DNA from: Pseudomonas sp. PSE14
Lineage (GTDB): Bacteria > Pseudomonadota > Gammaproteobacteria > Pseudomonadales > Pseudomonadaceae
Direction of reading: 5' to 3'
Assembly: GCF_029203285.1 (NCBI RefSeq)
Contig: NZ_CP115669.1
Span: 2,418,001 to 2,482,000 of the forward strand
Length of the DNA: 64,000 nt
Made by a program: the position numbers and the translations under genes. Positions 9,942 to 24,275 of the stretch are shown in pieces. How positions within the stretch are numbered: position 1 is the first letter of the stretch; the number at the start of each line of letters is the position of its first letter. The notes beneath the pieces were generated by a model that did no database searches, was not told the DNA's origin, and was given only the letters and a program-made list of their open reading frames with translations.

Positions 9942-11077
9942 GCAGGTTCCTTAGCGAACGCGGGTTCGGCCGATTCGATGACGCCGCCGCCGAGGCAGAT
10001 TTCGCCGTCGTAGAAGACCACGGACTGGCCGGGGGTCACAGCGCGCTGCGGTTCGTCGAACACCGCGCGGTAGCCGTTCCCGGTGCGTTCCAGCACGCAG
10101 TCCTGGTCGGCCTGGCGGTAGCGCACCTTGGCGCGCAGGGCCTTGGGCTGGTCCAGGTCGATGGGGTTGACCCAATAGATGTGCGAGGCGTGCAGGGCGC
10201 GGGAGAACAGCCACGGGTGGTCATTGCCCTGGCCGACGACCAGGACGTTGCGCGCCAGGTCCTTCTCCAACACGTACCAGGGGCTGTCGTCGGCGTTCTT
10301 CAGGCCGCCGATGCCCAGGCCCTGGCGCTGGCCGATGGTGTGGTACATCAGGCCGACATGCTTGCCGATGACCGTGCCGTCGGTGGTCTCGATGTCACCC
10401 GGCTGGGCCGGCAGGTACTGCTTGAGGAAGTCGCTGAAGCGGCGCTCGCCGATGAAGCAGATGCCGGTCGAGTCTTTCTTCTTCGCGGTGGCCAGGCCGT
10501 ATTTCTCGGCGATGGCACGCACCTCGGGCTTCTCCAGTTCGCCGACCGGGAACAGGGTCTTGCCGATCTGCTCGCCGCCCACCGCATGGAGGAAGTAGCT
10601 CTGGTCCTTGTTCGGGTCCAGGCCCTTGAGCAGTTCGCTGCGGCCGTCGACGTCGCGGCGGCGCACGTAGTGGCCGGTGGCGATCAGGTCGGCACCCAGG
10701 GCGAGGGCGTAGTCGAGGAAGGCTTTGAACTTGATCTCGCGGTTGCAGAGGATGTCCGGGTTCGGCGTGCGGCCGGCCTTGTATTCCTCGAGGAAGTGCT
10801 CGAAGACGTTGTCCCAGTATTCCGCGGCGAAGTTGGCGGTGTGCAGCTTGATGCCGATGCGGTCGCAGACGGCCTGGGCGTCGGCCAGGTCGGTCATGGC
10901 GGTGCAGTACTCGGTGCCGTCGTCCTCTTCCCAGTTCTTCATGAACAGGCCTTCCACCTGGTAGCCCTGTTCCTTGAGGAGCAGGGCGGAGACGGAGGAG
11001 TCCACGCCGCCGGACATGCCGACGATAACGCGGGTGTTCTGGGGGATCTTCGGCGAGGAAGAGGGGGAATCAGACAT
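9938..11077 (-). CDS. mnmA: tRNA-specific 2-thiouridylase MnmA
   Basis: Thiolates U34 of tRNA-Lys, -Glu and -Gln using ATP and sulfur passed along the Tus relay. The 379-residue protein has the PP-loop SGGVDSS at residues 22-28. The catalytic cysteine pair is C111 (DILCNRE) and C207 (GICFIGE), and the C-terminal beta-barrel ends in ICLGGGVIE. The sulfur donors TusB, TusC, TusD and TusE are encoded at 31.6-33.0 kb of this window. It starts 73 bp downstream of the NUDIX gene and overlaps hflD by 4 nt. Confidence 0.96.
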
Positions 11078-11149
11078 GGTGGCGCATCACGGGTACAGGT
11101 AAAGACGGGGATTCTACCAGAGCCGAGCGGCTCAGGCTCGGCTGCCGGC

Positions 11150-11593
11150 TCAGGTACGGATCAGGCTGAGCGGGAAGCGCTCGCCTTCCAGGTAGTCGTC
11201 GATGCAGCGCAGCACCAGGTGGCTGCGCCAGCGCTCGGGCTGGGCGGCCAACTCGTCGCGGGTCATCCAGCGGGCGCCGAGGATGCCGTCGTCCAGCGCG
11301 CGCTCGGGGTGATGGCGCACGGGGCGGGCGGCGAAGCAGACGCGCTGGTAGGTCACGCCATTGCTTGGCGCGGTGTACAGGTAGATGCCGGTGACGGCGG
11401 TCAGCTCCACATCCCAGCCGGTTTCTTCCAGGGTTTCGCGCACGGCGGCTTCGAGCAGGCTTTCGTTGGCTTCCAGATGGCCGGCGGGCTGGTTGAAGAC
11501 CTGTTTTTTGTCAGCGGAGATTTCCTCCACCAGCAGGAAGCGGCCCTGGTCTTCGACTATGGTGGCGACGGTGACGTGTGCAAGCCAGCGCAT
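11150..11593 (-). CDS. NUDIX hydrolase (NudJ-like phosphatase)
   Basis: A 147-residue NUDIX enzyme. The box GHLEANESLLEAAVRETLEETGWDV at about residues 38-62 follows G-x5-E-x7-REUxEExGU exactly, with the metal-binding REXXEE intact. The short single-domain length, the MRWLAHVTVATIVE start and position next to mnmA fit the NudJ (YmfB) group, which acts on thiamine pyrophosphate and nucleoside di/triphosphates. The substrate is inferred from family only. It is probably the first gene of the NUDIX-mnmA-hflD-purB operon. Confidence 0.88.
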   Translation of the reverse strand: MRWLAHVTVATIVEDQGRFLLVEEISADKKQVFNQPAGHLEANESLLEAAVRETLEETGWDVELTAVTGIYLYTAPSNGVTYQRVCFAARPVRHHPERALDDGILGARWMTRDELAAQPERWRSHLVLRCIDDYLEGERFPLSLIRT

Positions 11594-11650
11594 GGATGCG
11601 GTCTCGTGAGTTGGAAAGGGCGCGAGTTTAGCGCTGCAAGGCGCAGAAAG

Positions 11651-11680
11651 CAGAACCCCCGGGAGGGCCCGGGGGTTCTG
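11651..11680 (-). terminator. Probable terminator of idh
   Basis: Thirteen-base arms CAGAACCCCCGGG and CCCGGGGGTTCTG pair around an AGGG loop, 17 bp after the idh stop. On the minus strand the stem is followed only by CTTTCT, a weak T-run. Confidence 0.65.
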
Positions 11681-11696
11681 TATTACGCGAAGAGCC

Positions 11697-13919
<2,223 letters not shown>

Positions 13920-14276
13920 CTCGTTCTAACTCTCTTCTTTGCTGGGCGCGCACAGAGTCTCGAATCGCGTTGGTACACGCTTGCGTTCAACGAAGTGGTT
14001 GACCGGCCTTCGAGATTTGCCGCGGGGATATTGGGGGCGCCAGTAGAGCGTTGTACGGCGGGTTCCTGGTGTGGACTCCGTCGTTACGAGGAGAGAGTCT
14101 GGTCCCAGACTGCTCGGACCTCGATGACCATTAAGTCATGGCCGCCAGTATACCACCCTAAAGGCAGGGTGATGTGCGTGCCTTTTTTAGACTAAGGAAT
14201 GATGTGGTTCGATCATCGACTTGTGAGCTACCCTCAGTGGCTGCAAGAGGGTTTCAACCAAAAAGCGGAGTTCAGC
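13920..14276. other. Divergent promoter region between idh and icd
   Basis: This 357-bp region must contain the promoters of both isocitrate dehydrogenase genes. I see no strong palindrome or gene in it. The short icd-frame extension from 14199 to 14276 has no similarity to the enzyme and is probably untranslated leader. Confidence 0.55.
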
Positions 14277-15530
14277 ATGGGATACCAAAAGATCCAGGTG
14301 CCGGCCGGCGACAAAATCACCGTCAACGCCGATATGTCCTTGAATGTACCGAAGAACCCGATCATCCCGTTCATCGAGGGTGATGGCATTGGCGTCGACA
14401 TCAGCCCGGTCATGATCAAGGTCGTCGACGCAGCCGTCGAGAAAGCCTACAAAGGCGACCGCAAGATTGCGTGGATGGAAGTCTACGCCGGCGAGAAGGC
14501 CACCCAGGTCTACGACCAGGACACCTGGCTGCCCCAGGAAACCCTGGACGCCGTTCGTGATTACGTCGTCTCCATCAAGGGGCCGCTGACCACTCCGGTC
14601 GGCGGTGGCATCCGTTCGCTGAACGTAGCCCTTCGCCAGCAGCTCGACCTCTATGTCTGCCTGCGCCCGGTGCGCTGGTTCGAAGGCGTGCCCAGCCCGG
14701 TGAAGAAGCCCGGCGACGTGGACATGGTGATCTTCCGCGAGAACTCCGAAGACATCTATGCCGGCGTCGAATGGAAAGCCGGCACCCCCGAAGCCCAGAA
14801 GGTCATCAAGTTCCTCACCGAGGAAATGGGCGTCAAGAAGATCCGCTTCACCGAAAACTGTGGCATCGGCATCAAGCCGGTTTCCCAGGAGGGCACCAAG
14901 CGCCTTGTGCGCAAGGCCCTGCAATACGCCGTGGACAATGATCGCAGCTCCGTGACCATCGTCCACAAGGGCAACATCATGAAATTCACCGAGGGTGCCT
15001 TCAAGGACTGGGGCTACGAGCTCGCCCGTGACGAGTTCGGCGCCCAGCTGCTCGACGGCGGCCCGTGGATGCAGTTCAAGAATCCCAACACCGGCAAGAA
15101 CATCGTGGTGAAGGACGTGATCGCCGACGCCATGCTGCAGCAGATCCTGCTGCGTCCGGCCGAGTACGACGTGATCGCCACCCTGAACCTGAACGGTGAC
15201 TACCTCTCCGACGCCCTGGCGGCGGAGGTGGGCGGCATCGGTATCGCGCCGGGGGCCAACCTGTCCGATTCGGTGGCCATGTTCGAGGCGACCCACGGCA
15301 CCGCGCCCAAGTACGCGGGGTTGGACAAGGTGAACCCGGGTTCGGTGATCCTTTCCGCCGAGATGATGCTGCGTCACCTGGGCTGGCCGGAAGCGGCCGA
15401 CCTGATCATCAAGGGCGTGAACGGCGCCATCGCGGCCAGAACTGTTACCTACGATTTCGAACGCCTGATGGACGGCGCCAAGCTGCTGTCCTGCTCGGAG
15501 TTCGGCGACGCGATCATCGCCAAGATGTAA
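14277..15530 (+). CDS. icd: NADP-dependent isocitrate dehydrogenase, dimeric type
   Basis: Homodimeric TCA-cycle isocitrate dehydrogenase, 417 residues. It begins [17 protein letters not shown] and shows the family blocks [36 protein letters not shown] (substrate-binding arginines), [11 protein letters not shown] and [19 protein letters not shown] (metal-binding aspartates). The Ser in GGIRSLN is the position phosphorylated by AceK in enteric bacteria. The ATG at 14277 has GGAG 7 nt upstream. It is monocistronic, ending in a strong terminator shared with cspD. Confidence 0.96.
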   Translation: MGYQKIQVPAGDKITVNADMSLNVPKNPIIPFIEGDGIGVDISPVMIKVVDAAVEKAYKGDRKIAWMEVYAGEKATQVYDQDTWLPQETLDAVRDYVVSIKGPLTTPVGGGIRSLNVALRQQLDLYVCLRPVRWFEGVPSPVKKPGDVDMVIFRENSEDIYAGVEWKAGTPEAQKVIKFLTEEMGVKKIRFTENCGIGIKPVSQEGTKRLVRKALQYAVDNDRSSVTIVHKGNIMKFTEGAFKDWGYELARDEFGAQLLDGGPWMQFKNPNTGKNIVVKDVIADAMLQQILLRPAEYDVIATLNLNGDYLSDALAAEVGGIGIAPGANLSDSVAMFEATHGTAPKYAGLDKVNPGSVILSAEMMLRHLGWPEAADLIIKGVNGAIAARTVTYDFERLMDGAKLLSCSEFGDAIIAKM

Positions 15531-15548
15531 GCTGGGTGATACACCCAT

Positions 15549-15578
15549 AAAAAAGGCCGGCTGATGCCGGCCTTTTTT
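15549..15578. terminator. Bidirectional terminator between icd and cspD
   Basis: AAAAAAGGCCGGC and GCCGGCCTTTTTT pair around a TGAT loop. The A- and T-runs on both sides make it functional for icd (+) and cspD (-), which converge here. Confidence 0.93.
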
Positions 15579-15599
15579 CATTCTGCTGATCCGGGAGGA

Positions 15600-15875
15600 T
15601 CAGGCCTCTGCCGTGATGTTCTGCATCTCGCTGCTCGGGGCAGTCTGGGCGGAGGGTGCGGATACGCTGGCGTTGATGGGTTGAATGTTAACCGCATGCA
15701 ACCCCTTCGGACCTTGCAGGATCTCGAAGCTTACGGGTTGGCCGGCCTTGAGTGTCTTGTAGCCATCCATCTGGATCGCCGAGTAATGAGCGAACAGGTC
15801 CTCATCTCGGCCTTCAGCCAGGATGAATCCATAGCCCTTGGCGTTGTTGAACCACTTGACCTTACCGCTGAGCAT
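15600..15875 (-). CDS. cspD: Cold-shock-domain protein CspD
   Basis: A 91-residue single-stranded nucleic-acid binding protein. The N-terminal 67 residues form a cold-shock domain: [18 protein letters not shown] contains RNP1 (GYGFI) and DLFAHYSAI contains an RNP2-like motif. A Ser/Ala-rich tail follows. In E. coli CspD is a replication inhibitor made in stationary phase. The ATG at 15875 gives the canonical N-terminus. It is divergent from clpS, as in E. coli. Confidence 0.94.
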   Translation of the reverse strand: MLSGKVKWFNNAKGYGFILAEGRDEDLFAHYSAIQMDGYKTLKAGQPVSFEILQGPKGLHAVNIQPINASVSAPSAQTAPSSEMQNITAEA

Positions 15876-15968
15876 GCTGATATCCCTCTGCAAAGGACTC
15901 CATCGCTGGAGTATCATCCACTACGATTCCGCTACAGCCTTTATCAGAGGCTGGCGTCCGGAACTCCT

Positions 15969-15988
15969 GATACCCTCCGGGGGGTATC
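15969..15988. repeat. Inverted repeat between cspD and clpS
   Basis: GATACCC and GGGTATC are separated by TCCGGG, 94 bp upstream of cspD and about 115 bp upstream of clpS. It could be an operator or a leader hairpin; no factor can be named. Confidence 0.35.
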
Positions 15989-16103
15989 CTTTGGTTGTAA
16001 CACCCTTTTGCCGTTAGTCAAGGCGGCGTCGTCTGGGCCTGAGAGACGTTTCAAACTCCGGTCGGCCCCCTCATTCACCCACTCGCAAAGCTTTTATTCC
16101 AGC

Positions 16104-16466
16104 ATGCATGCAAGTAGCCAGATTCGACTAACATTCAATCAGGACCGCCCGGATCCATTGGAAGACGAAGGGACGGGGCTCGCGGTCGAGGAATCCAAGC
16201 CCGCGCTGAAGCCGCCGTCCATGTATCGGGTGATCATGTTCAACGATGATTACACCCCGATGGATTTCGTGGTTGAGGTGCTCGAGTTGTACTTCAACAT
16301 GAACCGAGAGCAGGCAACCAAGGTCATGTTGACCGTGCATACTCAAGGCAAGGCGAACTGCGGGACCTTTACCCGTGATGTCGCTGAAACCAAAGCCATG
16401 CAGGTCAATCAATATGCGAGGGAGAGCCAACATCCACTGTTGTGCGAAATTGAGATAGAAGGTTGA
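16104..16466 (+). CDS. clpS: ATP-dependent Clp protease adaptor ClpS
   Basis: Adaptor that recognises N-end-rule substrates and hands them to ClpA. The 120-residue protein has an unstructured N-terminal stretch (about 1-38) and the folded core [25 protein letters not shown]. The NDD and M/V residues of that core line the pocket for the destabilising N-terminal residue. It ends CEIEIEG. The ATG at 16104 gives the usual [10 protein letters not shown] start, though its ribosome-binding site is weak. clpA follows 28 bp later. Confidence 0.95.
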   Translation: MHASSQIRLTFNQDRPDPLEDEGTGLAVEESKPALKPPSMYRVIMFNDDYTPMDFVVEVLELYFNMNREQATKVMLTVHTQGKANCGTFTRDVAETKAMQVNQYARESQHPLLCEIEIEG

Positions 16467-16494
16467 TGCGGATGTTTGGGAGCGAGGTGAAGTC

Positions 16495-18768
16495 ATGTTG
16501 AATCGAGAGCTCGAAGTCACCCTCAATCTCGCCTTCAAGGAGGCGCGGGCGAAGCGGCATGAGTTCATGACCGTTGAGCACTTGCTGTTGGCGCTTCTGG
16601 ATAACGAAGCCGCCGCAACGGTCCTGAGAGCGTGTGGAGCCAATCTGGACAAGCTGCGGCGGGACCTGCAGGAGTTCATCGACTCCACCACGCCACTGAT
16701 CCCCCAGCATGATGAGGACCGCGAGACCCAGCCGACCCTGGGCTTCCAGCGCGTATTGCAGCGCGCGGTGTTCCACGTGCAGAGCTCCGGCAAGCGCGAA
16801 GTGACCGGTGCCAATGTGCTGGTGGCCATCTTCAGCGAACAGGAAAGCCAGGCGGTGTTCCTGCTCAAGCAGCAGAGCGTCGCGCGTATCGATGTGGTCA
16901 ACTACATCGCCCACGGCATTTCCAAGGTGCCGGGCCATGCCGAGCATCAGGAAAGCGAGCAGGACATGCAGGACGAGGAGGGCGGCGAGTCTTCTACCTC
17001 CAGTCATCCTCTGGATGCCTATGCCAGCAACCTGAACGACCTGGCGCGCCAGGGGCGCATCGATCCACTGGTGGGTCGTGAAACCGAAGTCGAGCGTGTT
17101 GCGCAGATTCTCGCGCGCCGCCGCAAGAACAACCCGCTGCTGGTGGGTGAGGCTGGCGTCGGCAAGACCGCCATCGCCGAAGGTCTGGCCAAGCGCATCG
17201 TTGACGGCCAGGTGCCGGACCTGCTGTCCGACAGCGTCGTCTATTCCCTCGACCTGGGCGCGCTGCTGGCGGGCACCAAGTATCGCGGCGATTTCGAGAA
17301 GCGCTTCAAGGCGCTGCTCAATGAGCTGCGCAAGCGTCCGCATGCCGTGCTGTTCATCGACGAAATCCACACCATCATCGGCGCTGGCGCGGCATCGGGT
17401 GGTGTGATGGATGCGTCCAACCTGCTCAAGCCGCTGCTGTCGTCCGGCGAGATCCGCTGCATCGGCTCCACCACCTTCCAGGAATTCCGCGGCATCTTCG
17501 AGAAGGATCGGGCGCTGGCTCGTCGCTTCCAGAAGGTTGATGTCACCGAGCCGTCCGTCGAGGACACCTACGGTATCCTGAAAGGCCTGAAGCCGCGCTT
17601 CGAGCAGCACCACCACGTCGAGTACAGCGACGAGGCGCTGCGTGCCGCCGCCGAACTGGCTGCGCGCTACATCAATGACAGGCACATGCCGGACAAGGCC
17701 ATCGACGTGATCGACGAGGCCGGCGCCTATCAGCGTCTGCAGCCGGAAGAGAAGCGCGTGAAGCGCATCGAAGTTCCGCAGGTCGAGGATATCGTCGCGA
17801 AGATAGCGCGCATTCCTCCGAAGCACGTCTCCAGCTCCGATAAAGAGCTGCTGCGCAACCTCGAGCGCGACCTGAAGCTGACGGTGTTCGGTCAGGCTGC
17901 TGCCATCGAGTCGCTGTCCACTGCGATCAAACTGTCCCGTGCGGGTCTGAAGTCGCCGGACAAGCCGGTCGGTTCCTTCCTGTTCTCCGGTCCGACCGGG
18001 GTGGGCAAGACCGAGGTGGCTCGTCAGTTGGCCAAGGCGCTGGGCGTGGAGTTGGTGCGCTTCGACATGTCCGAGTACATGGAGCGGCACACCGTATCTC
18101 GTCTGATCGGTGCGCCTCCGGGTTACGTTGGCTTCGACCAGGGTGGCCTGCTCACCGAGGCGATCACCAAGACGCCGCACTGCGTACTGCTGCTGGATGA
18201 GATCGAGAAGGCGCACCCGGAAGTCTTCAACCTGCTGCTGCAGGTGATGGACCACGGCACCCTGACCGACAACAACGGGCGCAAGGCGGACTTCCGCAAC
18301 GTCATCTTGATCATGACCACCAACGCGGGCGCGGAAACTGCGGCGCGGGCCTCCATCGGCTTCACGCTGCAGGATCACTCGACCGATGCCATGGAAGTGA
18401 TCAAGAAGAGCTTCACGCCGGAGTTCCGCAACCGTCTGGACACCATCATCCAGTTCGGTCGCCTCAGTCTCGAGACCATCAAGAGCATCGTCGACAAGTT
18501 CCTCACCGAGCTGCAGGCGCAGTTGGAGGATAAGCACGTGCAGATCGAGGTCAGCGACGCGGCGCGCGGCTGGCTGGCGGAGAAGGGCTACGACCCGCAG
18601 ATGGGTGCGCGTCCGATGGCGCGGCTGATCCAGGACAAGATCAAGCGGCCGCTGGCCGAAGAGATCCTGTTCGGCGAGCTGGCCGAGCACGGTGGTGTGG
18701 CCCATGTGGACCTGAAGGATGGCGAACTGGCCTTCGAGTTCGAAGTGATCGCCGTAGAGCCAGCCTGA
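16495..18768 (+). CDS. clpA: ATP-dependent Clp protease ATP-binding subunit ClpA
   Basis: AAA+ unfoldase that feeds substrates into ClpP. The 757-residue protein has the double Clp N-domain (1-140), first ATPase module with Walker A GEAGVGKT at 218-225, and second module with GPTGVGKT at 499-506. The IGF ClpP-docking tripeptide lies in [10 protein letters not shown] near residue 621. The ATG at 16495 has a GAGGTGA ribosome-binding site. Together with clpS, bpt and aat in this window it makes up the complete N-degron pathway; clpP is not here. Confidence 0.97.
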   Translation: MLNRELEVTLNLAFKEARAKRHEFMTVEHLLLALLDNEAAATVLRACGANLDKLRRDLQEFIDSTTPLIPQHDEDRETQPTLGFQRVLQRAVFHVQSSGKREVTGANVLVAIFSEQESQAVFLLKQQSVARIDVVNYIAHGISKVPGHAEHQESEQDMQDEEGGESSTSSHPLDAYASNLNDLARQGRIDPLVGRETEVERVAQILARRRKNNPLLVGEAGVGKTAIAEGLAKRIVDGQVPDLLSDSVVYSLDLGALLAGTKYRGDFEKRFKALLNELRKRPHAVLFIDEIHTIIGAGAASGGVMDASNLLKPLLSSGEIRCIGSTTFQEFRGIFEKDRALARRFQKVDVTEPSVEDTYGILKGLKPRFEQHHHVEYSDEALRAAAELAARYINDRHMPDKAIDVIDEAGAYQRLQPEEKRVKRIEVPQVEDIVAKIARIPPKHVSSSDKELLRNLERDLKLTVFGQAAAIESLSTAIKLSRAGLKSPDKPVGSFLFSGPTGVGKTEVARQLAKALGVELVRFDMSEYMERHTVSRLIGAPPGYVGFDQGGLLTEAITKTPHCVLLLDEIEKAHPEVFNLLLQVMDHGTLTDNNGRKADFRNVILIMTTNAGAETAARASIGFTLQDHSTDAMEVIKKSFTPEFRNRLDTIIQFGRLSLETIKSIVDKFLTELQAQLEDKHVQIEVSDAARGWLAEKGYDPQMGARPMARLIQDKIKRPLAEEILFGELAEHGGVAHVDLKDGELAFEFEVIAVEPA

Positions 18769-18801
18769 CGATGCTCAGGTTTAAAAAATAAGGCGCAAAC
18801 G

Positions 18802-18829
18802 AAAACGCCCGGCATTGCCGGGCGTTTTT
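18802..18829. terminator. Terminator between clpA and infA
   Basis: AAAACGCCCGGC and GCCGGGCGTTTT pair around ATT, with T- and A-runs on the two sides. It serves clpA (+) and, through the A-run, probably the convergent infA (-). Confidence 0.9.
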
Positions 18830-18865
18830 CTGTGTGCCGGATCTGACTTCCGGCGCTACCGTCCG

Positions 18866-19084
18866 TCAGCGGGCGCGGTAGGTGATACGACCCTTGGACA
18901 GGTCGTAGGGCGTCAGTTCTACGCGAACCTTGTCGCCGGTCAGGATGCGGATGTAGTTCTTGCGCATCTTGCCGGAGATGTGCGCGGTAACGACGTGCCC
19001 GTTCTCCAACTCCACGCGGAACATGGTGTTGGGCAGGGTGTCGACGACAGTGCCTTCCATTTCGAAGCTGTCTTCTTTCGACAT
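18866..19084 (-). CDS. infA: Translation initiation factor IF-1
   Basis: A 72-residue S1/OB-fold protein that binds the 30S A site during initiation. The sequence [20 protein letters not shown] ... [19 protein letters not shown] ... GRITYRAR is close to the universal IF-1 sequence. It lies between clpA and bpt, as in many gammaproteobacteria, and converges on clpA. Confidence 0.97.
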
Positions 19085-19189
19085 GCAGTAGAGCCCTCGG
19101 TATCTATGATTGCCTGAAGTTTCAGGCCATTAAAAAAGGCACACATTGTGCCTGAAAATGCGCCAAAACGCCAAGTGGCGTGTAATGGG

Positions 19190-19897
19190 TCAGTTCAGCA
19201 CGACCCAGCGCTGGTTCACGAACAGCTCGATTGGTCGGTACTGGGTCTTGTAGTTCATCTTCCGGCAGTTCTTGATCCAGTAACCGAGATAGACCGCGTG
19301 CAGACCCAGTCGGTGGGTCTCGGCGATCTGCCAGAGGATGGCGTAGCGCCCCAGGCTGCGGCGCTCTTCGTCGGGGTCGTAGAAGGTGTAGACCGCCGAG
19401 AGTCCGTTGGGTAGAACGTCGGTGACCGCGACGGCCAGCAGGCGGCCTTGCAGGCGGAACTCGAAGAAACAGCTGAACGGCAGGTCGCGGACCAGGAAGG
19501 TGGCGAACTGGTCGCGGCTGGGCGGGTACATGTCTCCGTCGGCGTGGCGCTGTTCGATGTAGCGCATGTACAGCGCGTAGTACTCCTCGGTGAAGGTCGG
19601 TCGCTTGCGGATGACCTCGAGGTCGACGTTGCGCTTGAGGATGCGCTTCTGCTGGCGGCTGGGCTGGAAGCCGGCGGCCGGGATGCGTGCCGGGATGCAG
19701 GCGGTGCAGTGCTGGCAGTGGGGGCGGTACAGGTGTTCGCCGCTGCGCCGGAAGCCGACCTCCGAAAGCGAGGCGTACAGCTGCGCGTCCATGGGCTGGC
19801 TGGGGTCGAGGAACAGGGTGGTGGCCTGCTCCTCGGGCAGATAGCTGCATGGGTGCGGCTGTGTGGCGTAAAACTTCAGGCGGGCGAGCTCGGTCAT
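19190..19897 (-). CDS. bpt: Aspartate/glutamate leucyltransferase (Bpt)
   Basis: Transfers leucine from Leu-tRNA to N-terminal Asp or Glu, creating N-degrons for ClpS/ClpA. The 235-residue protein has the ATE family cysteines in the N-terminal half (HPCSYLP, then [15 protein letters not shown]). The acyltransferase-like C-terminal half contains [19 protein letters not shown] and [18 protein letters not shown]. The ATG at 19897 has AGGGG 7 nt upstream; a TTG at 19903 is the less likely alternative. aat is 31 bp upstream on the same strand. Confidence 0.94.
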   Translation of the reverse strand: MTELARLKFYATQPHPCSYLPEEQATTLFLDPSQPMDAQLYASLSEVGFRRSGEHLYRPHCQHCTACIPARIPAAGFQPSRQQKRILKRNVDLEVIRKRPTFTEEYYALYMRYIEQRHADGDMYPPSRDQFATFLVRDLPFSCFFEFRLQGRLLAVAVTDVLPNGLSAVYTFYDPDEERRSLGRYAILWQIAETHRLGLHAVYLGYWIKNCRKMNYKTQYRPIELFVNQRWVVLN

Positions 19898-19928
19898 CTT
19901 CAACCCCTGCGAGGACCCTCTGGCAAGT

Positions 19929-20633
19929 TTATGTCAGGCTGGGCTGGTCCGCTTGGGAAGTCCAGTCCTGCAGTGGTGATTGGTCGAGATGGCGGCGCAG
20001 ATAAGCGGCGAATTCGCGCCGGGAAATGGCTCGCGCGCCAAAGCTGTGCAGGTGCTGGGTTGGCATCTGGCAGTCGATCAGCTCGAAACCGGCAGTCTTG
20101 AGGCGCTGCACCAGGGTGACGAACGCCACCTTGGAGGCATTGTCCGCACGGCTGAACATGGATTCGCCGAAGAACAGCCGACCAATGGCCAGTCCGTACA
20201 GGCCGCCGACCAGCTTGTCGCCATCCCAGGCTTCCACCGAGTGTGCGACGCCCAGGCGATGCAGCTCGCAGTAGGCCTGCTGCATTGGCGTGGTGATCCA
20301 GGTTCCGTCGGCGTAATCACGCGGGCTGGCGCAACCGTGGATGACCCGTTCGAAGGCCTGGTCGATGCTGACCTGGTAGCGTTGCTGGCGCAGGCATTTG
20401 GCCAGGCTGCGGGAAACGTGCAGTTCGTCGGGGAAGAGTACGGTGCGCGGATCGGGCGACCACCAGAGGATCGGTTGGCCGTCCTGGTACCAGGGGAAAC
20501 AGCCGTGACGGTACGCCTGGATCAGGCGGCGCGGGTCGAGGTCGCCACCGGCCGCGAGCAGGCCGTTGGGCTCGTGCAGGGCCTTGTCCAGGGGCGGGAA
20601 ATCGAAGTTGTCGCGGGAAAGCCAATTGAGCAT
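19929..20633 (-). CDS. aat: Leucyl/phenylalanyl-tRNA--protein transferase
   Basis: Adds Leu or Phe to proteins with N-terminal Lys or Arg, marking them for ClpAPS. The 234-residue protein has the family blocks [36 protein letters not shown] and the [18 protein letters not shown] core. It sits next to bpt, so both aminoacyl-transferases of the bacterial N-end rule are co-transcribed. trxB lies 38 bp upstream on the same strand. Confidence 0.96.
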   Translation of the reverse strand: MLNWLSRDNFDFPPLDKALHEPNGLLAAGGDLDPRRLIQAYRHGCFPWYQDGQPILWWSPDPRTVLFPDELHVSRSLAKCLRQQRYQVSIDQAFERVIHGCASPRDYADGTWITTPMQQAYCELHRLGVAHSVEAWDGDKLVGGLYGLAIGRLFFGESMFSRADNASKVAFVTLVQRLKTAGFELIDCQMPTQHLHSFGARAISRREFAAYLRRHLDQSPLQDWTSQADQPSLT

Positions 20634-20671
20634 GGGCGGAGGAGGGGAGGGCGGGCCTCCCCTTTGACCGA

Positions 20672-21700
<1,029 letters not shown>

Positions 21701-21843
21701 CTACACCGAACCTCGGAAAGCCGGCAAAAGCGCCGTCGGACGCTTCCGGGCTCGCTGGCATCGGCTGGCCAAAGCCGTACAATAGGCCCGTTTTGAGGCT
21801 CAACGACTCTCGGACGCGCGTAGAGCGCAGGAATAGACGCGTT

Positions 21844-24258
21844 TTGAAGGACACCACCACAGCAAGCCATGCCGCCGCCTGGCGTCAGCAACTGCACTAT
21901 CGCCTGAAGGAAGGGGCGTTGATCGCGCTGGGCGCGCTCTGCCTTTACCTGTGGATGGCGCTGCTCACCTATGATCCGTCCGATCCGGGCTGGAGCCACT
22001 CCAGTCACGTCGATCAGGTGCAGAACGCCGCCGGCCGCCTGGGTGCCCTGAGCGCCGACATCCTGTTCATGGTGCTGGGCTATTTCGCCTACCTGTTCCC
22101 GCTGTTGCTGGCGGTGAAGACCTATCAGGTCTTCCGCAAGCGGCACATGCCCTGGGAGTGGAGCGGCTGGCTGTTCTCCTGGCGCCTGATTGGCCTGGTG
22201 TTCCTGGTGCTGGCCGGCTCCGCGCTGGCCTACATCCATTTCCATGCCAGCGGCAGCCACATGCCGGCCAGTGCCGGCGGCGCCCTCGGCGAGAGCCTGG
22301 GGCAACTAGGCGTCAATGCGCTGAACGTGCAGGGCAGCACGCTGCTGTTCCTGGCCCTGTTCCTGTTTGGCATGACCGTCTTCGCCGACCTGTCCTGGTT
22401 CAAGGTCATGGACGTTACCGGCAAGATCACCCTCGATCTCTTCGAACTGATCCATAATGCCGCCAACCGCTGGTGGAGCGCCCGCAGCGAGCACAAGCAA
22501 CTGGTCGCCCAGCTGCGTGAGGTGGACGAGCGTGTGGCCGAGGTTGCCGCCCCCATCGTTGCTGACCGCCGCGAGCAGGCCAAGGTCAAGGAGCGCCTGA
22601 TCGAGCGCGAGGAAGCCCTGGTCAAGAGCGTGCAGGAGCGCGAGAAGCGCGTGGCGCCGAAGATCGACGTGCCGCCGCCGGCCGCCAAGCCGGCCGAGCC
22701 GAGCAAGCGCGTGCTGAAGGAAAAGCAGGCGCCGTTGTTCGTCGACACAGCCGTGGAAGGCACGCTGCCGCCGCTGTCGATCCTCGACCCGGCTGCCGAG
22801 AAGAAGCAGAGCTACTCACCGGAATCCCTGGAGGCCATGTCCCGCCTGCTGGAGATCAAGCTCAAGGAGTTCGGCGTCGAAGTGGTGGTCGAGTCGGTCC
22901 ATCCGGGCCCGGTGATCACCCGTTTCGAAATCCAGCCGGCCGCCGGTGTGAAGGTCAGCCGTATCTCCAACCTGGCCAAGGACCTGGCGCGCTCGCTGGC
23001 GGTGATCAGCGTGCGCGTGGTGGAAGTGATCCCCGGCAAGACCACCGTGGGCATCGAGATTCCCAACGAAGACCGGCAGATGGTGCGCTTCTCCGAAGTG
23101 CTGATGACGCCGGAGTACGACGAGCACAAGTCCACCGTGCCGCTGGCCCTGGGCCACGACATCGGCGGCAACCCGATCATCACCGACCTGGCGAAGATGC
23201 CGCACCTGCTGGTGGCCGGTACCACCGGTTCCGGTAAGTCGGTGGGCGTGAACGCCATGCTGCTGTCGATCCTGTTCAAGTCCACGCCGGAAGAGGCGCG
23301 GCTGATCATGATCGACCCGAAGATGCTGGAACTGTCGATCTACGAAGGCATTCCGCACCTGCTCTGCCCGGTCGTCACCGACATGAAGGAAGCCGCCAAC
23401 GCCCTGCGCTGGAGCGTGGCGGAGATGGAGCGCCGCTACAAGCTGATGGCGGCCATGGGCGTGCGTAACCTCGCTGGCTTCAACCGCAAGGTGAAGGACG
23501 CGGAGGAGGCCGGCACACCGCTGACCGACCCGCTGTACCGCCGCGAGAGCATGGAAGACGAGGCGCCACTGCTGCAGACCCTGCCGACCATCGTGGTGGT
23601 AGTGGACGAATTCGCCGACATGATGATGATCGTCGGCAAGAAGGTGGAAGAGCTGATCGCCCGTATCGCGCAGAAGGCGCGTGCGGCGGGCATCCACCTG
23701 ATCCTGGCGACCCAGCGTCCGTCGGTGGACGTGATCACCGGCCTGATCAAGGCGAACATCCCGACCCGTATCGCCTTCCAGGTGTCCAGCAAGATCGACT
23801 CGCGCACCATCCTCGACCAGGGTGGCGCCGAGCAGCTGCTGGGCCACGGTGACATGCTCTACCTGCCGCCGGGCACCGGCCTGCCGATCCGTGTCCATGG
23901 CGCCTTCGTCTCCGACGACGAAGTACACCGTGTGGTCGAGGCCTGGAAGCTGCGTGGCGCGCCGAACTACATCGAAGACATCCTCGCCGGCGCCGATGAA
24001 GGCGGCGGTTCGGGCGGTGGCAGCTTCGAAGGCGGCGAGGGCGGCGAGGGCAGCGAGGATGATCCGCTCTATGACGAGGCCGTGCGTTTCGTCACTGAAA
24101 GTCGCCGTGCGTCCATTTCCGCCGTGCAGCGCAAGCTGAAGATCGGTTACAACCGCGCCGCGCGGATGATCGAGGCGATGGAAATGGCTGGCGTGGTCAC
24201 CCCGATGAATACCAATGGCTCGCGCGAAGTCATCGCGCCGGCCCCGATTCGTGATTGA
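21844..24258 (+). CDS. ftsK: DNA translocase FtsK
   Basis: Septum-located DNA pump that aligns chromosome dimers for XerCD and couples segregation with division. With the TTG start at 21844 it has 804 residues. The N-terminal part has four membrane helices (about 20-190) and a short charged linker with coiled-coil character (about 215-300). The RecA-like motor carries Walker A GTTGSGKS at 459-466 and Walker B VVVDEFAD near 585. A Gly/Glu-rich segment follows, then the gamma winged-helix that reads KOPS. The frame is open upstream to 21661, but similarity begins at this TTG, which has AGGA about 10 nt upstream. Confidence 0.93.
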   Translation: MKDTTTASHAAAWRQQLHYRLKEGALIALGALCLYLWMALLTYDPSDPGWSHSSHVDQVQNAAGRLGALSADILFMVLGYFAYLFPLLLAVKTYQVFRKRHMPWEWSGWLFSWRLIGLVFLVLAGSALAYIHFHASGSHMPASAGGALGESLGQLGVNALNVQGSTLLFLALFLFGMTVFADLSWFKVMDVTGKITLDLFELIHNAANRWWSARSEHKQLVAQLREVDERVAEVAAPIVADRREQAKVKERLIEREEALVKSVQEREKRVAPKIDVPPPAAKPAEPSKRVLKEKQAPLFVDTAVEGTLPPLSILDPAAEKKQSYSPESLEAMSRLLEIKLKEFGVEVVVESVHPGPVITRFEIQPAAGVKVSRISNLAKDLARSLAVISVRVVEVIPGKTTVGIEIPNEDRQMVRFSEVLMTPEYDEHKSTVPLALGHDIGGNPIITDLAKMPHLLVAGTTGSGKSVGVNAMLLSILFKSTPEEARLIMIDPKMLELSIYEGIPHLLCPVVTDMKEAANALRWSVAEMERRYKLMAAMGVRNLAGFNRKVKDAEEAGTPLTDPLYRRESMEDEAPLLQTLPTIVVVVDEFADMMMIVGKKVEELIARIAQKARAAGIHLILATQRPSVDVITGLIKANIPTRIAFQVSSKIDSRTILDQGGAEQLLGHGDMLYLPPGTGLPIRVHGAFVSDDEVHRVVEAWKLRGAPNYIEDILAGADEGGGSGGGSFEGGEGGEGSEDDPLYDEAVRFVTESRRASISAVQRKLKIGYNRAARMIEAMEMAGVVTPMNTNGSREVIAPAPIRD

Positions 24259-24275
24259 TTCGACTTCGAGGATAT

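Noticed and set aside
16405..18705. Long minus-strand frame (766 codons) opposite clpA
   Set aside because: Mirror of the clpA codons; no ribosome-binding site and no recognisable domain.
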